From Proteobacteria bacterium DTSAM18 (lineage in GTDB: Bacteria > Myxococcota_A > UBA796 > GCA-2862545): a DNA stretch of 64,000 nucleotides. The translations under genes and the position numbers were made by a program. The notes below the pieces were generated by a model. The model saw only the letters and a program-made list of their open reading frames with translations, searched no databases and had not been told where the DNA came from. The stretch spans positions 620,001 to 684,000 of the forward strand of contig JARACJ010000001.1 in assembly GCA_028767165.1 (NCBI GenBank), read 5' to 3'. Shown piece by piece: positions 43,092 through 50,883 of the stretch (position 1 is the first letter of the stretch; each line of letters begins with the position of its first letter).

Positions 43092-44711
43092 ATGTCCCAC
43101 ACCATCCACATCTATGAGCCCCAGTCGACACCTCGGCAGGCCACCATCGTCATCGAAGATGGTCAGCCGCTGGCGGTGTACGTGCTGTCGGACAACCTCG
43201 CGGAGGATGCACGCGAGCTGCGGTCCACCATCGTCCGCAAGGTGCAGCAGAACCCGCCTCCGAACTCGGTGTTGCTGTTCGAACTCGATGTGCGCACGGC
43301 GCGCAAGGGTGAGCTTCCCACGATGCGGGTGCTCAAGGTGGGCAGTCAGGCGGTCATCGAGCTGATCCGCAAGGACAGCCGGGGCCGGATCGTCCGGGGC
43401 ACGGATCTCAAGAGCGGCGCCCGGTTCGAAGCCACGCTGCGCGACCTGCGCACGGTGGTGTTCAGCCTGGAGATCGAGTCCGAAGGGGCCCTCGGCCTCG
43501 GTGGCGTGGCCGGCGCGCGAAAGGGCGGGTCCAAGCCGGTGGGCGGTGTCTTCAACGTCATGTTCTTGGTCCCCAACGTGGTGGAGACCATCAAGGAGCC
43601 GCTGTCGAAGTTCGCGGCGGTACTGCAGGCTCTCGGCAAGAAGTTCGGCCTGTCACGGCAGATGATCAGCATGTCGGTGGTCATGTCCGGCTTCATCCTC
43701 GGTGCCGGCTTCTTCGCCTACAAGCAGTACAGCCAGAAGCAGGGCCTCGAGGAGGAGCTCGAGTTCGCGCTGCTCGCCAAGGAAGACGCCGTGGCGGCCA
43801 AGAACATCGCCATCGGTGCCGAGCAGATCTGTCGCGAGCAGCGAAAGGAGCTCACCAAGCAGCTCGACGAGGTCGAGGCAGCCCGCCGGCTCCACGCCGA
43901 GAACGCCATGTCCACGCTGCTGTCCCAGGCCGTCGCCCGAGAGGCGGGAGGCGCGCGGATGACCTCCGACGAAGCGCTCACCTTCGACGGTCCGGCGGTC
44001 AAGGAGGTCCACGAGATCGTGGTGGCGCAGATGGGCGTGCAGCGCGAGCCCCTCAACCTCGCCACCATCTGCATGAGCCACGAGAACACGCTCGGTCAGG
44101 ACCTTCCGCCCTACATGCTGGCCTACCACCCGATCGAAGGCGAGCTGTGCCCCGATCAGTTCAACGTGGTCGAGGCCGGCGTCGACATGGGTGGACCCTG
44201 GGGCGTCTCCAAGCGGGTGGCCAAGGAGTTCGGTGCCCGCGTGGACGTCGCCGACGGGGAGGATGTCCGCCTGAACGACCGCTGGTCGGCCGACACCTTC
44301 ACCACGGCCCTGCGCGTCGTGGTCGATGCCATCGCCACGGCAGACACCCGCGACCGTCCGCCGACCGCCCCCGGTCAGCTGCACGGATGGTCCCTGGCGT
44401 TCTTCGACGCCTACAACCGCATGCCGTCTCCTGCAGAGGGCGCGATGGATCGCCCGGCCGAGGAGTGCATCGCCGAGGCGGTGAAGGAGATCTCGGGCAA
44501 GTACGTGCCGGCCGAGCCCGGGCAGCCCGTGCTTCCGCCCCTGGGCCTCGTGGTCTCCGGCGAGCAGATCAAGGTCACCCCCACTGCGGGCTGTCCCTGG
44601 CCTCAGGATGCGCTGGCCCACGGCGCCACGGCCTCCGTGCGAGCCATCACCCAGATGGCGCTCATCGAGCAGGCCATCGAAGAGGGCGGCTCCGACGACG
44701 AAGAGGGCTGA
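43092..44711 (+). CDS. Single-pass inner membrane protein with coiled coil (CIS-linked)
   Basis: A 539-residue protein. Residues 1-190 are a soluble cytoplasmic domain (HIYEPQSTPRQATIVIEDGQ, LRSTIVRKVQQNPPPNSVLLFEL); a membrane span at 191-210 (ISMSVVMSGFILGAGFFAY) preceded by KKFGLSRQ; then a coiled coil (~215-275, EEELEFALLAKEDAVAAKNI and on) and a ~260-residue domain outside the membrane with five or so Cys. The topology resembles CIS/T6SS membrane-tether proteins, though no family is recognised. Last gene of the locus; a long hairpin follows. Confidence 0.68.
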   Translation: MSHTIHIYEPQSTPRQATIVIEDGQPLAVYVLSDNLAEDARELRSTIVRKVQQNPPPNSVLLFELDVRTARKGELPTMRVLKVGSQAVIELIRKDSRGRIVRGTDLKSGARFEATLRDLRTVVFSLEIESEGALGLGGVAGARKGGSKPVGGVFNVMFLVPNVVETIKEPLSKFAAVLQALGKKFGLSRQMISMSVVMSGFILGAGFFAYKQYSQKQGLEEELEFALLAKEDAVAAKNIAIGAEQICREQRKELTKQLDEVEAARRLHAENAMSTLLSQAVAREAGGARMTSDEALTFDGPAVKEVHEIVVAQMGVQREPLNLATICMSHENTLGQDLPPYMLAYHPIEGELCPDQFNVVEAGVDMGGPWGVSKRVAKEFGARVDVADGEDVRLNDRWSADTFTTALRVVVDAIATADTRDRPPTAPGQLHGWSLAFFDAYNRMPSPAEGAMDRPAEECIAEAVKEISGKYVPAEPGQPVLPPLGLVVSGEQIKVTPTAGCPWPQDALAHGATASVRAITQMALIEQAIEEGGSDDEEG

Positions 44712-44734
44712 GTCCCTCGACCCCTCGTCGATTC

Positions 44735-44770
44735 ACGAGCGGCGGCTCCTCCCGGGGGGCCGCCGCTCGT
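44735..44770 (+). terminator. Long hairpin ending the CIS locus
   Basis: A perfect 12-bp stem (ACGAGCGGCGGC at 44735-44746 and GCCGCCGCTCGT at 44759-44770) lies 24 bases after the last CIS stop. The following sequence (CCGTTTCG) has only a short T-run, so termination strength is uncertain; the same hairpin could serve the convergent gene at 44848. Confidence 0.6.
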
Positions 44771-44847
44771 CCGTTTCGGGATCGACCGCGGGCACGTGGC
44801 GGTGCCCGTGGGTCCGATGGGTGCGAAGCCGGGGCCGGGGCGCCTGC

Positions 44848-45282
44848 TCAGCGCATCTGGCCGATGCGGATCCTCGTGATCCGGGTGACCCGGTCGCCGA
44901 GGTTGTCGGTCATGGCGGGGGCGGCGGGGTGGATGACGAGCTGGCCCTCGCGAATCGTGCAGGACAGGTCGGGTGCTGCGGCCTTCGCACAGAGTGTGGC
45001 CGCGCGCAGCTCCGTGTGCAGGACCACGTGGCCAGACGTGAATTCCATGCGATGTGGCATCGGATAGTTCTCCAGCACACGCAGGTAGTCCTCGAGCTTC
45101 AGCTCGATGTTGGCGTGCCAACCGAGCTCCGGGTGCTCCTCGTGGCGAAAGGAGAGGGGGTCGTCGATCTGGTGGGTGACGAAGAACTCGCCGACGGCCT
45201 GGAGGAGCTCGGGGAGCGTCCTTGGGCGCTCGAACAGGCCGATCGCACGCATTTCTTCGATGGGCTGGGCCGCATCGTTCAT
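44848..45282 (-). CDS. Hypothetical protein, unknown function
   Basis: A 144-residue soluble protein read on the minus strand, ATG 45282 with GAGG upstream. No recognised domain; it has a helical start (PRTLPELLQAVGEFFVTHQI) and a beta-rich end (SCTIREGQLVIHP, DRVTRITRIRIGQMR). It is convergent with the CIS locus and divergent from the response regulator. Confidence 0.6.
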   Translation of the reverse strand: MNDAAQPIEEMRAIGLFERPRTLPELLQAVGEFFVTHQIDDPLSFRHEEHPELGWHANIELKLEDYLRVLENYPMPHRMEFTSGHVVLHTELRAATLCAKAAAPDLSCTIREGQLVIHPAAPAMTDNLGDRVTRITRIRIGQMR

Positions 45283-45386
45283 GGGATACCTCGCGGTGCA
45301 GGGGAGCGAGGGCCATCGACTTGCATGTGGTAGGATGCACGGCAGTTGGTATGGTAAGACCGATTGCCAGTAGTTGGAGACCACGG

Positions 45387-46073
45387 ATGGACGCCACCCG
45401 AATCATGCTTGCAGACGACCACGCGATTCTTCGCTCCGGTCTGTCCATGTTGATCGACAGCAGGGACGACATGGAGGTAGTCGGGCAAGCTTCGGATACG
45501 GCCGAGGCCATCGAGATGGCCCGCTCCCTCAAGCCCGACATCGCCATCGTCGACATCACCATGCCCGGTGGCGGCGGCGTGAAGGCGGCCGAGGCCATCA
45601 CCGAGAGCTGCCCGGACACCCGTATCATCACGCTCACGATGCACGACGACCAGGCCTACCTGCGGGCGGTGCTGTCGGCAGGTGTGTCCGGGTTCGTCGT
45701 CAAGCGCTCCGCAGACACCCGGCTGCTCGACGCCATCGATGCCGTGCGAAGGGGCCAGCTGTACATCGATCCCGCGATGGGGCACCGCGTGATGAAGGGG
45801 CTGTTCGACGGCAAGGCGCCCCCCGCGGGTGAGTCCGAGCCGACGAAGGACGAGTCGTCCGCCGACAACCTCAGCCTTCGTGAGCGTCAGGTGCTCAGCC
45901 TGTTGGCCTACGGCTACACCAACCGCGAGGCGGCCGAGAAGCTCGGGCTGAGCATGCGCTCGGTGGAGACCTACCGTGCCCGCATGGCAGAGAAGCTCGG
46001 CTTCCAGAGCCGCAAGGATCTGGTGGGCTACGCGCTGCGCTCGGGCATCCTCAAGGGTGGCGAGCCGCTGTAG
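45387..46073 (+). CDS. Response regulator, NarL/FixJ (LuxR-HTH) family
   Basis: A 228-residue two-domain protein. Receiver domain: IMLADDHAILRSGLSML with the acidic pair at residues 10-11, phosphoacceptor Asp in DIAIVDITMPG (~residue 56), Thr in ITLTMHDD and Lys in VVKRSADT. Output: LSLRERQVLSLLAYGYTNREAAEKLGLSMRSVETYRARMAEKLG, the LuxR helix-turn-helix. No histidine kinase is adjacent, so it is an orphan here. It could regulate the neighbouring CIS locus, but nothing in the sequence shows that directly. Confidence 0.94.
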   Translation: MDATRIMLADDHAILRSGLSMLIDSRDDMEVVGQASDTAEAIEMARSLKPDIAIVDITMPGGGGVKAAEAITESCPDTRIITLTMHDDQAYLRAVLSAGVSGFVVKRSADTRLLDAIDAVRRGQLYIDPAMGHRVMKGLFDGKAPPAGESEPTKDESSADNLSLRERQVLSLLAYGYTNREAAEKLGLSMRSVETYRARMAEKLGFQSRKDLVGYALRSGILKGGEPL

Positions 46074-46222
46074 TGCCGGGGCTTGGTGCGACTACCGTGT
46101 CGCCCCTCCACACCTGATTCGCCGCGCCTCCCCCGGAGGCGTGCGCGGTCGGTTACGTCTGCGCTCGGACGAGCCCCGTGGGGCGCGCAGTGCGTGCTCG
46201 CCGGCAGGCAGGAGGAGTGGTC

Positions 46223-47335
46223 GTGGCAGCGGATCGTCGACAGAAGGCTGAGGCGGAGGTGCTCGAGGCGCTCTCCGTGGTGGTGGATCCGGATCTGCAC
46301 CAGGACATCGTGAGCCTGGGCTTCGTGCAGAACCTGGCCATCGAAGGCGACCAGGTCGCCTTCGACCTGCAGCTCACCACTCCAGCGTGTCCCGTGCGGG
46401 ATCACCTTCGCGAGCAGTGCGAACAGGCGGTGTTGTCGTTGGACTGGGCCCACGGCGTGAAGGTCACGCTCACCTCCCAGGTCCGTGGCGGACGAGGCGG
46501 CGGCACGGATGCCTTGTCACAGGTGGCCCACTTGGTCGCCGTGGCGTCGGCGAAGGGTGGGGTCGGCAAGTCCACCACCACCGTGCAGCTGGCCTACGCG
46601 CTGGCCGCCACCGGAGCGAAGGTCGGCATCCTCGACGCCGACATCCAGGGGCCGTCGGTGCACCACATGACCAGCGCGGAGGGCCCCGTGCCGTCCGGCG
46701 AGGGCATGATGGACCCGGCAGAGCACCACGGGGTGAAGATCGTCTCCATGGGCTTCTTCGTGCCCGCCCTTCGGCCGGCACTCCTCCGCGGCCCACGGCT
46801 CACGGCCATCATCCAGCAGTTCCTCACGGAGTTCCGCTGGGGTGAGCTCGACTACCTGCTCGTGGACTTCCCTCCGGGGACCGGCGACATCCAGATGGCC
46901 CTCGCCCAGATGACGAGCCTCACCGGTGCCGTGCTCGTCACCACGCCGCAGGAAGTGGCGCTGCTCGACGTGCGCCGCGCGGTCAGCATGTTCAAGATGC
47001 TGAAGGTGCCGGTGCTCGGGGTGGTGGAGAACATGTCCGGGTTCGTGTGTCCGGACTGTGGCTCCCAGCACGCCCTGTTCGGCGAGGGGGGCGGTGCGGC
47101 GCTCGCGGAGGCGGCAGGCGTGCCCCTGCTCGGCTCGGTGCCCATCGATCCCACGGTCCGGCAGGCCATGGACGAGGGGCAGCCGCTCCTCCTCGGGCCT
47201 CACAGAGACTCCCCGATGGCGCAGGCCTATGGTGCCGCCGCCGCCGCCCTGGCATCGGCCATCTCGGTGCAGCAGGCCAACCAGGGGCCGGCGCTGAAGA
47301 GCTTCGACTTCACCTGGAAGGAGATGGGCGCATGA
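46223..47335 (+). CDS. mrp: Mrp/NBP35-family Fe-S cluster carrier ATPase
   Basis: A 370-residue protein from GTG 46223 (GGAGGAG five bases upstream). N-terminal DUF59/MIP18 domain (EVLEALSVVVDPDLHQDIVSLGFV); then the P-loop ATPase with AVASAKGGVGKSTTTVQLAYAL, the ILDADIQGPSVHHM segment, LLVDFPPGTGD and the Cys pair in FVCPDCGSQH used for Fe-S binding. Members carry [4Fe-4S] clusters to client proteins. It overlaps the DUF971 gene by four bases, a pairing often seen in bacteria. Confidence 0.93.
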   Translation: MAADRRQKAEAEVLEALSVVVDPDLHQDIVSLGFVQNLAIEGDQVAFDLQLTTPACPVRDHLREQCEQAVLSLDWAHGVKVTLTSQVRGGRGGGTDALSQVAHLVAVASAKGGVGKSTTTVQLAYALAATGAKVGILDADIQGPSVHHMTSAEGPVPSGEGMMDPAEHHGVKIVSMGFFVPALRPALLRGPRLTAIIQQFLTEFRWGELDYLLVDFPPGTGDIQMALAQMTSLTGAVLVTTPQEVALLDVRRAVSMFKMLKVPVLGVVENMSGFVCPDCGSQHALFGEGGGAALAEAAGVPLLGSVPIDPTVRQAMDEGQPLLLGPHRDSPMAQAYGAAAAALASAISVQQANQGPALKSFDFTWKEMGA

Positions 47336-47625
47336 GCGAGCAGGAACGTGAGCTCGGTGTGGTCCGCATCTGGCAGGAGGACGCAGTGCACCTCGGCGTG
47401 GTGTGGACGGACGGCAAGCAGTCCTCGTTCGACACGCGCCTGCTGCGCCAGCTGTGTCCCTGTGCCGTCTGCGAGGCGGATCGGCAGGCCGGGCGCTTCG
47501 TCGTGGGCGACGACGTCGTGCCGCTGCGGGTGCAGTCCGTCGGCAACTACGCCATGAAGATCGTCTTCTCCGATGGACACGACACCGGCATCTTCGAGTA
47601 CGCCTGGCTGCACGAGCGGGGTTGA
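47332..47625 (+). CDS. DUF971/GBBH-like domain protein
   Basis: A 97-residue protein that overlaps the Mrp gene. It contains the DUF971 core VVWTDGKQSSFDTRLLRQLCPCAVCEAD with the conserved CPCAxC motif, then VGNYAMKIVFSDGHDTGIFEYAWL, where GHxTGIF(x)YxxL is diagnostic. The Cys-rich motif and the coupling to Mrp suggest a role with Fe-S or metal clusters. Confidence 0.9.
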   Translation: MSEQERELGVVRIWQEDAVHLGVVWTDGKQSSFDTRLLRQLCPCAVCEADRQAGRFVVGDDVVPLRVQSVGNYAMKIVFSDGHDTGIFEYAWLHERG

Positions 47626-47659
47626 GACGAAGGGGGCAGGGCGCGCACCGCCCGCTGCC

Positions 47660-48457
47660 TCAGCCGTCGCTCGGAGCGAGGGCGTGCCAGCTCCCCTCGG
47701 GCCCGGACCAGGTCATGGCGAACTGGTCGCGCACGGTCATCCGGTGGGTGGGCCGGGCCCCGTCGACGGCGGCACAGACGCCGCTCAGTGCCTCTTCCGG
47801 GGTGACGTCCGCTGCCAGGAAGCGCACGACGAGCGCCACCCGCAGCTGGTCGGACAGGTTGGGCCCCGAACGGTGCACCGTGCTCGGGTGGTGCAGGCTC
47901 ATGGTGCCCGCCGGCTGCACGTTGAGGTGCCGCTGCAGGGAGGACAGGCGCTCGACCGCCTCGGGCTTCAGCGTGAGGGTGGCGGGGGAGTCGGGCGCCG
48001 GAGAGAGCTGCTGCCGGTGGCTGCCGGCCATCAGCTCGAGGGGGCCGGTGTGGGCAAGCGCCGGCGTGAGCGGGATCCACGCGGTGAGCCAGCGGTCGCT
48101 GGGGATGTGGCTGTCGACGTGCCACGCGACCGCCCTGCGCTGGCCGGGAGCCTTCACGAACAGGTCGACGTTTCGGATGAGCAGGTCGGGGCCGAGGAGG
48201 GCGCGCACGTGCGCCAGTACCGCGGGACGGGTGGCCCAGTGGCGGGCCCAGGCCTGGAGCGGGTGGTCGGCCGACAGGTGGGGCCGGTGATCCCGTGGCC
48301 ACCAGCGGCCGCCTGCGGACTGTTCCGCGCGGTGGATCCGGGCCGCGAGCTGGGACAGGCACGTGGCGGTCTCGGCGTCCGACAGGGCCCGCAGGCCGGT
48401 CACGAAGCCCTGGCGTCGGTAGACTTCACGGGCTGTCGGGGGTAGTGCTTGGTCCAC
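47660..48457 (-). CDS. Phytanoyl-CoA dioxygenase family protein
   Basis: A 265-residue Fe(II)/2-oxoglutarate-dependent oxygenase. Metal ligands: His and Asp in RRAVAWHVDSHIPSDRW (HxD), distal His in TMSLHHPSTVHRSGPNLSD, with the Arg two positions later for 2-oxoglutarate. The GTG start has GGAGGAGAT upstream; longer frames run into the ABC-F gene. Stand-alone and divergent from the ABC-F gene; substrate unknown. Confidence 0.82.
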   Translation of the reverse strand: MDQALPPTAREVYRRQGFVTGLRALSDAETATCLSQLAARIHRAEQSAGGRWWPRDHRPHLSADHPLQAWARHWATRPAVLAHVRALLGPDLLIRNVDLFVKAPGQRRAVAWHVDSHIPSDRWLTAWIPLTPALAHTGPLELMAGSHRQQLSPAPDSPATLTLKPEAVERLSSLQRHLNVQPAGTMSLHHPSTVHRSGPNLSDQLRVALVVRFLAADVTPEEALSGVCAAVDGARPTHRMTVRDQFAMTWSGPEGSWHALAPSDG

Positions 48458-48518
48458 ATCTCCTCCTGCCTGGGGATGGTAGCAGCGTCGAGGCCCCCGT
48501 GGGCCAGAGGAACCCTCC

Positions 48519-50432
48519 ATGATCCGACTCGAAGATGTCACCCTGGTGGCCGGCACCAAGACCCTCCTCGAACACGCGGAGCTCCACCTGCGTCCCGAGG
48601 ACAAGGTGGGCCTGGTGGGTCCCAACGGATCAGGAAAGAGCACCCTGCTGAAGCTCCTGGCCGGACAGGTCGAGCCGGAGGACGGCAAGGTGCTGCGCAG
48701 GGGAGGGGTGCACCTGGGCTACCTGCCCCAGCACGCCGTGTCGGGTTCCGAGGCCACCGTGTGGGACGAGGCCAGCAGCCAGATGCACCGGCTGAACAAC
48801 CTGCAGGCCCGGATGGAGCAGCTCGAGGCGCGGGTGACGGCCGGAGACGCCGAGGCCATCGCACCGCTGACGGAGGCGCAGGAGGCGTTCCGCATCGCGG
48901 GTGGGTACGCCCGTGAGGAGAAGGTCGGTACCGTGCTGCATGGCCTCGGGTTCTCGGCCGACAGCTGGACCCGCTCCTGCAGCGAGTTCTCCGGCGGCTG
49001 GCAGATGCGCATCGCGCTGGCGCGGCTGCTGCTCTCCGAGCCCGATCTGCTCCTCCTCGACGAGCCCACCAACCACCTCGACCTGCACGCCCGCGGCTGG
49101 CTGGCCGGCTACCTCGACCAGCTCAAGGCCACGGTCCTGATCGTCAGCCACGACCGCCACCTGCTCGACAAGGTCTCCCGGCGCACGGTCGAGGTCCGCT
49201 TCCGCAAGCTCGAGACCTTCAAGGGCAACCTGAGCGCCTGGCTGGCCGAGCGGGCCCTGCGGGATGCGCAGCACGAGGCCGCGTTCGAGAAGCAGCAGGA
49301 GGAGATCCAGCGCCTCGAGCGCTTCGTCGAGCGGTTCAAGGCCAAGGCGACCAAGGCCGCCCAGGCGCGCTCCCGGCAGAAGCAGCTCGACAAGCTCGAC
49401 CGCCTCGAGGCGCCGCGCAAGGAGCGCACCCTGCGCATGCGGCTGCTGGAGGCCCCGCCGTCCAGCCGCGAGGTGGTCTCCCTCGACAAGGTGACCGCCG
49501 GCTACGACGCGTCCCCGGTCATCCAGGACGTGTCCATGGTCGTCGAGCGGGGCATGCGGCTCGCGCTCCTCGGCCCCAACGGCTCGGGCAAGTCCACGCT
49601 GCTCAAGGTCATCCATGGTGATCTGCCCATCCTGTCCGGTCGCCGGCGTCCCGGTCGCGACGTCCGCACCGGCGTGTACCGGCAGGACGTCGCGGCGGGC
49701 CTTCCCGGCGAGATGACCCCGCTCGAGTGGCTGGGCGCGCGTGCGCCGCTGCACGGGGAGGCGAGGATCCGTGCGGTGCTCGGGGCCCTCGGACTGCACG
49801 GCGAGGCATCCACGCGGCCCATGAAGGTGCTCTCCGGCGGTGAGAAGGGCCGGGTGGTGCTCTCCTCGTTCGCGCTCGAGCCTCACAATTTCCTGCTCCT
49901 GGACGAGCCGTCGAACCACCTCGACGCCCAGACCATCGAGGTGCTGGTGGAGGCCCTGCAGGCCTTCGAGGGCGCGATGGTGCTCGTCTCCCACGATCGC
50001 TACCTCGTGGAGGCCGTCGCCACCCATGTGGGCCACCTGGACGGCGGCGCGCTCGTCATCAAGGAGGGCGTGGAGGCCTCGGACTTCGACCCCGTCCAGG
50101 CGCGCCTGCAGCTCGGCGGTCAGAAGGACGCACCTCCTGCGGCGGAGGACGCCGCGTCGGAACAGGGCCTGTCCCACGAGGAGCGAAAGGAGCTCCGCCG
50201 GGAGCGCACCCGCCTTCAGCGCCGCTTCACCAAGGAGGAGGAGCGGGTCGAGGCCCTCGAGGAGAAGATGGAGTCCCTCGATGCCGAGATGCTGCAGGCT
50301 GCACAGGATTTTTCCCGCCTTGCAGAGCTGTCCCAGGCCCGGGACGAGGCCGAGAAGGAACAGGAGCAGCTCATGGAGAGCCTGGAGGAGCTGGAAGGGC
50401 GGCTGGCCGAGCTGGAAGACCTCCTCGGCTGA
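48519..50432 (+). CDS. ABC-F family ATPase (ribosome-associated, Uup/EttA type)
   Basis: A 637-residue soluble protein with two ABC domains and no membrane part. Domain 1: GLVGPNGSGKSTLLKLLAG and SGGWQMRIALARLLLSEPDLLLLDEPTNHLD; a charged linker with FERFVERFKAKATKAAQARSRQK-like sequence (residues ~260-300); domain 2: ALLGPNGSGKSTLLKVIHG, LSGGEKGRVVLSSFAL, LLLDEPSNHLD. The C-terminal 80 residues form a coiled coil (ERTRLQRRFTKEEERVEALE), as in Uup. Such proteins act at the ribosomal E site. Confidence 0.94.
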   Translation: MIRLEDVTLVAGTKTLLEHAELHLRPEDKVGLVGPNGSGKSTLLKLLAGQVEPEDGKVLRRGGVHLGYLPQHAVSGSEATVWDEASSQMHRLNNLQARMEQLEARVTAGDAEAIAPLTEAQEAFRIAGGYAREEKVGTVLHGLGFSADSWTRSCSEFSGGWQMRIALARLLLSEPDLLLLDEPTNHLDLHARGWLAGYLDQLKATVLIVSHDRHLLDKVSRRTVEVRFRKLETFKGNLSAWLAERALRDAQHEAAFEKQQEEIQRLERFVERFKAKATKAAQARSRQKQLDKLDRLEAPRKERTLRMRLLEAPPSSREVVSLDKVTAGYDASPVIQDVSMVVERGMRLALLGPNGSGKSTLLKVIHGDLPILSGRRRPGRDVRTGVYRQDVAAGLPGEMTPLEWLGARAPLHGEARIRAVLGALGLHGEASTRPMKVLSGGEKGRVVLSSFALEPHNFLLLDEPSNHLDAQTIEVLVEALQAFEGAMVLVSHDRYLVEAVATHVGHLDGGALVIKEGVEASDFDPVQARLQLGGQKDAPPAAEDAASEQGLSHEERKELRRERTRLQRRFTKEEERVEALEEKMESLDAEMLQAAQDFSRLAELSQARDEAEKEQEQLMESLEELEGRLAELEDLLG

Positions 50433-50455
50433 GGACTGTCCGAGCGCTTTTTTTT
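50423..50455 (+). terminator. Likely terminator of the ABC-F gene
   Basis: A short stem (CTCGG at 50424-50428, CCGAG at 50440-50444) spans the stop codon and is followed by CGC and eight or more T. The stem is short, so confidence is moderate; the long T-run is the stronger signal. Confidence 0.55.
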
Positions 50456-50616
50456 GTCTCAGTGCGACTGATTCCCACCGAGAGGCAAACCGCCCGAAAC
50501 GGACCGGCCTGACCATGCGGGCCGGAATCCTCCATCGAAGCGTTGGTTCCGGCGGAACCGTTTGCAGAGCCTGTTGCGCGTCCTTTCGATTTGTGGATCG
50601 GGCTGCAGATCCTCGC

Positions 50617-50646
50617 TTGACAACCGGCGCTGGCATGGGAAAATAC
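50617..50646 (+). promoter_or_regulatory. Candidate promoter of the sigma-factor gene
   Basis: A perfect TTGACA (50617-50622) followed 17 bases later by an A/T-rich stretch (AAAATAC from 50640) lies in the 451-base gap upstream of the sigma-factor gene. A transcript from here would have a leader of about 230 bases containing the hairpin at 50691-50735. The rest of this gap holds no gene I can support. Confidence 0.4.
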
Positions 50647-50690
50647 CGCGTCACATTTTCGCGTGCCTCGGTTTCGCCGCAGGCTCCACT

Positions 50691-50735
50691 CCCCAAGCGC
50701 CTCCGGCCCCGGCCCAGGCGCTTGGGGCGCGTTTT
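50691..50735 (+). terminator. Terminator-like hairpin in the leader of the sigma-factor gene
   Basis: A perfect 12-bp stem (CCCCAAGCGCCT at 50691-50702, AGGCGCTTGGGG at 50716-50727) is followed by CGCGTTTT. It lies downstream of the candidate promoter and 149 bases upstream of the ATG, where it could act as an attenuator, or simply as a second terminator for the ABC-F transcript. Confidence 0.6.
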
Positions 50736-50883
50736 CTCGGAAAGTCCCACCTTTCATCTTCATCATCCGACCTTGTCCGCCCCCACTGGCGGCACCGCAC
50801 GCGCCACTTCGATTCCACGACGCGCTGGACCTCGTCCCGCGCGTGAGTCTCGCCTGCGGACAAGGCGTCAGGAGCAAGCCCAC

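Noticed and set aside
11519-44711. Type VI secretion system proper
   Set aside because: Sheath is a single gp18-like chain rather than TssB/TssC, tube is gp19-like, the AAA+ protein is single-domain and not ClpV, and no TssJ/L/M/K sequence was recognised.
11519-44711. Prophage or tailocin
   Set aside because: No integrase, capsid, terminase, lysis or tail-fibre genes; instead a CIS-type AAA+ ATPase and envelope proteins are present.
46074-46222. A gene or terminator between the response regulator and mrp
   Set aside because: There is a short CGCCTCC/GGAGGCG inverted repeat without a T-run and no plausible coding frame.
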